From Dyella nitratireducens (GTDB taxonomy: Bacteria; Pseudomonadota; Gammaproteobacteria; Xanthomonadales; Rhodanobacteraceae): 64,000 bases of DNA. Both the position numbers and the translations under genes were made by a program. The stretch spans positions 2,204,943-2,268,942 of the forward strand of contig NZ_BMJA01000001.1 of NCBI RefSeq assembly GCF_014642835.1, read 5' to 3'. Shown piece by piece: positions 58,855-64,000 of the stretch (the first letter of the stretch is position 1; each line of letters begins with the position of its first letter). The notes beneath the pieces were generated by a model. The model saw only the letters and a program-made list of their open reading frames with translations. It was not told the origin of the DNA and did not search any database.

Positions 58855-61800
58855 TCATTCGGTTTCGGCCACCGGGATTTGCCTTCCCAATTCCCGCAAC
58901 CGCCGCTTCTCCGCACGCCGCGCCTTGCGCGCTGCCTTGCGCAGCCCACGGTCATGCGACCACAAATAAATCGCCGGCGTGCTCAGCAACGTCAGCAGCT
59001 GCGATACCAGCAAGCCGCCGACGATCGCGATACCCAGCGGCTGGCGCATTTCCGAGCCAATACCGAAGCCGATCGCCAGCGGCAATGCGGCGCCCATCGC
59101 CACCAACGTGGTCATGGTGATCGGCCGGAAGCGCACCAGTGCTGCCTCGCGAATCGCTTCCGGCGGCGAGCGGCCATGTTCACGCTGTGCGACCAAGGCA
59201 AAGTCCACCATCAAGATCGCATTCTTTTTCACGATGCCGATCAGCATCAGCACTGCGATGATCGCCATCAGCGACAGCGGCGTGTGCGTGACCAGCATCG
59301 CGAGGAATGCGCCCATGCCTGCTGCCGGCAGCGTGGAAAGAATGGTCAGCGGATGGCCAAGGCTTTCGTACAGAATGCCTAGCACGATGTACATGGCAAT
59401 GATCGAAGCAAGCAGCAGGATGCCGCCATTCGATTTCGCTTGCTGGAACTGCTGGTTGGCACCGGTGAAGTCCAGCCGCACACCCGCAGGCATGTGCACC
59501 GCAAGTGCCGCCTGCTGCACCAGGTCGATACCGGTGCTTTGCTGCACGTCCGGCTTGAGGTTGTAGTTGATGGTCGCCACCTGCTGCTGGTTGTGGTGGC
59601 GGATGCCGAGCGGGCTCATGTCCGGCACGATAGAGGCCACTGCAGCCAGCTGAATCATCTGGCCCTTGGTGTTGCGCACGTACAGATTGAGCAACCCGTC
59701 GGCGCTCATCGATTCGGCGCTGGACGAGGTCAGCACCACACGGTACTGGTTGATATCCGAATAGATCACCGATACCTGGTTCTGTCCAAACGAGTTGAGC
59801 AGCACCGAATCGATATCGCCGATATTCACGAACAGGCGGCCCGCTTTCGCACGGTCGATCTGGATCTGCTGCTGCTTGCCCACCAGGTCGAAGTTGCTGC
59901 TCACATCGGTGAGTTGTGGAACGGTGCGCAGCTTGCGTACCAGCTGCAGCGTGATCGGTTGCAGATCCTGGCCACCGCTGGTGTCGAGGATCTGGAATTC
60001 GTATTGCCCCGCGTTGTCGCCGGCACCGCCGCCGTTGAAGAACTGGATCGGGTTGAAGTACGCCTTGATGCCCGCGAGCGGCTCGAACTTCTTCTGCAGC
60101 CGCTCGATCACCTTTTTGATGTCGTCCTTGCGCTGACCCGGGCCGTTGCCGCGTGGCTTGAGGTCCGCGTACATCGACGCCGCATTGCCCACGGCGCCGC
60201 CGCCGTTGTTCTCGGAGCCCAGCACGGTCAGCACATCCAGCGTTGCCGGATCGTCCTGCAGGATCTTGTTGGCCTGCTGCACGCGCGTGGCCAATAGCGT
60301 GGGTGAGATATTGGCGTCTGCCTTGAGCGACGCGGCAAGCTGGCCGGTGTCCTGGTCGGGCATGAACGTGCCGCCCGCCGTTTTGACAATCGCCATGCCA
60401 AGTACGACGGTGAGGACCAACAGGATGAGTGGCTGCCAGCGCATCAGGCGGCGGTGGCGCATCGCCCAGTCCAGCGCGCGCTCGTAATGGGTATGCAGCC
60501 AGCGGTCGAAACGCTGCAGGGTCAGTTCGATACGTGACGGCGCTGCCGCCAGGGTCGCCTCGGGTTTCAAATAGTGCCCGCACAGCGCAGGCGTAAGCGT
60601 CAGCGACACGATCGCGGAAATCACCACCGCAGACGTGAGCGTCACGGAAAATTCGCGCAACAGCATGATCAGCATGTTGTTGCCGAACAGCAGCGGTGCG
60701 AACACGGCGATCAGCGACAGCGTGATCGAAATGACGGTGAAGCCGATTTCGCTCACACCGCGCATCGCCGCATCCAGCGGCGCCTCGCCATGTTCCATGT
60801 GGCGGAAGATGTTCTCGATCACCACGATGGCGTCGTCCACCACGAAGCCGATGCACAGCACCAGCGCCACCAGCGACAGCGTGTTGAGCGTATAGCCCAG
60901 CGACCACATCACCACAAACGCGCCGGCCAACGACAACGGCACGCTGAGCGATGCAATCAAGGTGGGGCGCAGCCGGCGCAGGAACACCAGCATCACCAGC
61001 GACACCAGCACGATACTGATCAGCAGCGCCACTTCCACTTCGTGCAGTGCGCCCTTGGTGCTTTCGGTGAAATCGAAGATCGGCGTCATCTGCACGTCGG
61101 CCGGTAGCAGCTGGCGCAGTTCGGGCAACTTGGCACGTACTGCTTCGGCCGTTGCCACCGCATTGGCTTCCGGCCGCTTGTTGATCTGCAGGCCCACGGT
61201 GCGCATGCCGTTGAACCAGGCGGCCTGGTATTTATCCTGCTCGCCGCTGCTGACCTTGGCCACGTCGGACAGATACACCGGCACACCCTTGTGGTTGGAG
61301 ATCACCAACTTGGCGAAATCCGCCGGCGTGTGGAGCGAGTCGTTGGCCGTCACCGTCATCTGCGTCTGGCCGTCGCTCAGGATGCCCTGCGGCGAGGTGA
61401 CGTTGGCGGCGATCAGTGCATTGCGAATGTCGTTGGCCGTAAGGCCTTTGGCGGACAGCGCGGCGGTATTCACGTCCACGCGTACCGCGTGTGGTGTGCC
61501 GCCGAACAACTCCACCCGCGCCACGCCTGGAATCTGCGCAAGCGCAGGGCTGAGCAGGGTGTCGGTGAGATCGTAGAGCTTGTCCGGTGGCATGCTGGTC
61601 GAGGTCAGCGCCACGTGCAGGATGGGAATCTGCGAGGTGTCGAACTTGAAATACTGCGGCGGGTTCGGCAGTGAACTGGGGAGGTCGGGCTGGGCGGCGT
61701 TGATCGCGGTCTGCACGTCTTCGGCGATCTTGTCGATGTTGCGCCCGAAGTCGAAGCGCACCATCACGGTGGCGCTGCCCTGGTTCGCGTTGCCGTACAT

Positions 61801-62040
61801 ATCCTGCACGCCGGGAATACGGCCCAGGTGGCGCTCCAGCGGCGCAAGCACCGTGTTGGCCATGGTCTGCGCACTGGCACCCGGTTGTGCGACCGTCACG
61901 AAGACGCCCGGGAAATCCAGCGTGGGCAGCGCTGCCACACCCAGCATCAGATAGGCGCAGAAGCCGGCAATGGTCAGCCCGATCGCCAGCAGCGAGGTGC
62001 CGATAGGGCGGCGGATAATGGGCGCAAAGATATTGTTCAT
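58855..62040 (-). CDS. RND efflux pump, MdtB/MuxB-like (first of a pair)
   Basis: The 1061-residue pump begins MNNIFAPIIRRPIGTSLLAI and carries AALPTLDFPGVFVTVAQPGASA, the helix 4 pair CIGFVVDDAIVVIENIFRHME (about residue 407), and VKKNAILMVDFALVAQREHG. It is of normal length. The 316-base gap to the second pump gene holds a REP and a 40-base repeat. The gene lies after a BtuB-like TonB receptor on the same strand, but a 304-base gap with a REP lies between them. MdtB/MuxB-type pumps export bile-acid-like or antibiotic compounds, and sometimes siderophores. The substrate is not readable. Confidence 0.9.
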   Translation of the reverse strand: MNNIFAPIIRRPIGTSLLAIGLTIAGFCAYLMLGVAALPTLDFPGVFVTVAQPGASAQTMANTVLAPLERHLGRIPGVQDMYGNANQGSATVMVRFDFGRNIDKIAEDVQTAINAAQPDLPSSLPNPPQYFKFDTSQIPILHVALTSTSMPPDKLYDLTDTLLSPALAQIPGVARVELFGGTPHAVRVDVNTAALSAKGLTANDIRNALIAANVTSPQGILSDGQTQMTVTANDSLHTPADFAKLVISNHKGVPVYLSDVAKVSSGEQDKYQAAWFNGMRTVGLQINKRPEANAVATAEAVRAKLPELRQLLPADVQMTPIFDFTESTKGALHEVEVALLISIVLVSLVMLVFLRRLRPTLIASLSVPLSLAGAFVVMWSLGYTLNTLSLVALVLCIGFVVDDAIVVIENIFRHMEHGEAPLDAAMRGVSEIGFTVISITLSLIAVFAPLLFGNNMLIMLLREFSVTLTSAVVISAIVSLTLTPALCGHYLKPEATLAAAPSRIELTLQRFDRWLHTHYERALDWAMRHRRLMRWQPLILLVLTVVLGMAIVKTAGGTFMPDQDTGQLAASLKADANISPTLLATRVQQANKILQDDPATLDVLTVLGSENNGGGAVGNAASMYADLKPRGNGPGQRKDDIKKVIERLQKKFEPLAGIKAYFNPIQFFNGGGAGDNAGQYEFQILDTSGGQDLQPITLQLVRKLRTVPQLTDVSSNFDLVGKQQQIQIDRAKAGRLFVNIGDIDSVLLNSFGQNQVSVIYSDINQYRVVLTSSSAESMSADGLLNLYVRNTKGQMIQLAAVASIVPDMSPLGIRHHNQQQVATINYNLKPDVQQSTGIDLVQQAALAVHMPAGVRLDFTGANQQFQQAKSNGGILLLASIIAMYIVLGILYESLGHPLTILSTLPAAGMGAFLAMLVTHTPLSLMAIIAVLMLIGIVKKNAILMVDFALVAQREHGRSPPEAIREAALVRFRPITMTTLVAMGAALPLAIGFGIGSEMRQPLGIAIVGGLLVSQLLTLLSTPAIYLWSHDRGLRKAARKARRAEKRRLRELGRQIPVAETE

Positions 62041-62165
62041 GGCGTTACCTGCGCCAAGACGTCAGATAAGCGTAAGCCACGGTCGCGCGCATCCCGCGCT
62101 GGCCGTGGCGCAAGCAAAAAGAAGGGCACATTCATGGGCACCTTTATGCCTTGGGGGCCAGAAGC

Positions 62166-62205
62166 GCAAATGTGCCTGAAGTCGGGCCGTGCCGAAAGGC
62201 ATGGC
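62166..62205. repeat. 40-base leader repeat, copy 2
   Basis: 38 of 40 bases match the copy at 58648. The hairpin has the loop GAAA on the plus strand, with the stem GCCGTGCC/GGCATGGC kept. It lies about 126 bases upstream of the first RND gene, a place similar to copy 1. Confidence 0.75.
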
Positions 62206-62257
62206 GTTCAGTTAGTGAATGCGGAGATCAAATCTCATCGCTGTGGGAAACAGCCTC

Positions 62258-62331
62258 GTAGGCTGGGGTGCAAACCCCAGCATTGCCATGCCTCTTTGGA
62301 CGGCGATGTTGGGGTTTGCACCCCAACCTAC
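62258..62331. repeat. GTAG-type REP pair, class A, copy 5
   Basis: Inverted arms with CTGGGGTGCAAACCCCAG on the left and TTGGGGTTTGCACCCCAA on the right, so the left palindrome carries a compensatory T-to-C/A-to-G pair. It lies 13 bases after the stop of the TonB receptor gene (minus strand). Confidence 0.85.
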
Positions 62332-62344
62332 GGGCATCTCAGCT

Positions 62345-64000
62345 TTACAAACCGTAGCGCACCGTCAGATACCAAGTGCGACCCAGCTGGTTGTAGTAGT
62401 ACACCGTCTCATAGTTGTGATCGAACACATTCGCCAGCTTGGCCTCTACCTGCCAGTCCTGCGCGAAGGTGTAGCTCGCACGCAGGTCAGTGGTGGCATA
62501 GCCCCCCATGCGCTCGGTATTGGCGATGTCGTCGTAGCGCTTGCTGGATGCGAAGAACGTGGCGCCCACGTTGAACCGGCCCAGTTTGCGATCGACATCG
62601 ATACGCGCCGTACGCTGCGCACGCCGCTGCAGCAGCTTGCCGTTGTCGGCACCGCCATCATCGTTTTTTGGCTGCATCAGCGTGAGATAGCTCTGCACGC
62701 GCCAATCATCGAGATTGAACCCAAATTGTCCTTCCAGGCCACGGATGCGCGCGCGGCTCAGGTTTTGCGGCACGAAATTCTGATCCAGCACGATCAGGTC
62801 GTTGATGGTGGTCTGGTAGGCGTTGACGCCCCAGTTCCAGTGCTGCAATTGTTGAGTCAGGCCGATTTCCGCACTGTGCGAGGTTTCCGGCTTCAGATCC
62901 GGGTTAGCGGTAGGGATGCCGCCGAAAGCGGGAAAGTACAGATCATCGAACGTCGGTGCGTGGAACGCGGTGCCATAGCTCACCGACAGCACCGGACCGT
63001 TTTGGAAGTGATAGCCCCACGCGGCCGAGCCGGTGTTGTGATTGCCGAACTGGTCGTTGTGGTCATGGCGCCCTGAAACCTGCACCTCGTTCTGGCCAAA
63101 CGTGCCCTGGTACTGGGCGAAAGTACCGGTGTCTCCACGGGTGGTTTCTTGGAACGCAGTGTCGCTGGCGATGTGTTCCTGCTGGTAATCCACGCCCACG
63201 GTCAGCAATTGATTCGTGCTTAGCGTGATGTCGTTCTGCCACGACGCCTGATTGCGGCGCGAATTGAAATAACCCGTCGCCATGCGCGGGTAGTACTGGC
63301 CGAAATAGGTCCCCTGGTAGAAGGTGTCGTCATAGTCGCGGCTTTGGCCTGCGTTGAGCGTGACTTTCCAGATCGACAGCGGCATGAAGCTCAGGCGTGC
63401 ACCGGCCACGTATTGTTCTTCGAGGGCATCGTTGCCGCCGTAGGGACTGCCGGCGTATTCCGCGTTGCTCTTGCTGCGCAGCCAGTCGAAAGCCAGCTCG
63501 GTGCCATTGTCCCAGCGATAGCCGAAGTTGGCGAAGCCGTTCCAGTTGCGATAGGCATCGTTGCGCGGATCATCCACGAAGCACGCCACACCCACTTCCG
63601 CCGCGCCCATGCGGCAATTGGGAATGCCGCCGCTGTACGTACCGCCGAGGCTGGCGTTGTACCAAAGATGCGCGTCGCCGCCGGAGACACCGGCCTGGCC
63701 GCTCACGTAGCCGTGGCTGCCGCCGGTAACGCTCACTGACGGGGAGATGCCGCCGTTCGGTTGCCCGTGTTTCGTGAAAATCTGGATCACGCCGCCGATC
63801 GCATCCGAGCCGTACAGACTGGCACGCGGACCGCGCACGATTTCGATGCGGTCGATCGCTTGCACGGGAATTTGCTCCAGCGCCGGTAGGCCGATGCTCA
63901 CCGAGCCGATGCGCACGCCATCGATCAGCACCAGCACGTGGTCCGCATTAGTGCCGCGCAGGTATAGCGAGGTTTGCCCGCCGATACCGCCGGTCTGGCC
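62345..64000 (-). CDS. btuB: TonB-dependent receptor, BtuB-like (5' end outside the window)
   Basis: The frame is open to the right edge, so the start lies beyond 64000; about 551 residues are visible. The plug domain is seen in [20 protein letters not shown], then [21 protein letters not shown] and [31 protein letters not shown]-like sequence, typical of cobalamin receptor BtuB. The barrel follows with many aromatic-rich strands and ends [15 protein letters not shown], ending in Leu instead of the common Phe or Trp. The predicted function is energy-dependent uptake of cobalamin or a similar ligand through TonB. A riboswitch, if present, would be upstream, outside the window. Confidence 0.85.
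   Translation of the reverse strand, partial: [551 protein letters not shown]

Overview
The window reads as chromosomal DNA of a high-GC gammaproteobacterium, most likely Xanthomonadales and probably Rhodanobacteraceae (Dyella, Luteibacter or Rhodanobacter type). This is inferred from high G+C coding sequence, GTAG-type REP pairs like those described in Stenotrophomonas, a MexEF-OprN-type pump with a divergent LysR gene, an XAC0095-like small protein, and very large ESPR and LEPR surface proteins. No rRNA, tRNA, CRISPR array, transposase or integrase was seen.

Layout. 1-3.7 kb: the end of a polytopic membrane protein, then a compact set of small envelope proteins (DUF1328, DUF883/YqjD-like, holin-like, small membrane-anchored protein) and an AI-2E-type permease. 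3.8-11.2 kb: a MexEF-OprN-like RND operon (minus strand) and its divergent LysR regulator. 11.2-16.7 kb: uppP, an AraC/glyoxalase-fold pair, glnA with an NtrC/sigma54-type control region, and a secreted alpha-L-fucosidase. 16.9-19.2 kb: an MFS transporter translationally coupled to an AraC regulator, behind a candidate sigma54 promoter. 19.4-29.3 kb: a sulfotransferase followed by a 2978-residue ESPR autotransporter with glycine-rich and PATR-type repeats. 29.6-34.7 kb: GNAT protein, Tat-exported multicopper oxidase, secreted phospholipase C/acid phosphatase behind a Pho-box-like site, and a DUF3617-like protein. 34.7-36.4 kb: repeat-rich DNA with one small gene. 36.4-38.8 kb: GNAT, DUF6916-like protein and two tandem tail-collar (microcystin-dependent-type) proteins. 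39.5-53.7 kb: a five-gene operon with a 2783-residue LEPR/DUF4347 repeat protein, a TolC-like lipoprotein, two adaptor proteins and a membrane M50 metallopeptidase fused to an adaptor. 53.7-54.6 kb: a scar made of a TpsB transporter fragment joined to a sulfotransferase fragment. 54.8-64 kb: an A+T-rich orphan gene, two MdtBC/MuxBC-like RND pumps, and the edge of a BtuB-like TonB receptor.

The main theme is the cell surface: export, adhesion and efflux. The strongest candidate for an under-described system is the 39.5-53.7 kb operon. It has the outer-membrane channel and several adaptors expected of type I secretion, but no ABC ATPase; a membrane-embedded zinc peptidase with an HEFGH motif stands where the exporter should be. 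A second theme is the repeated link between sulfotransferases and large secreted proteins, one pair intact and one decayed. At least seven GTAG-type REP pairs in two sequence classes are scattered between genes.
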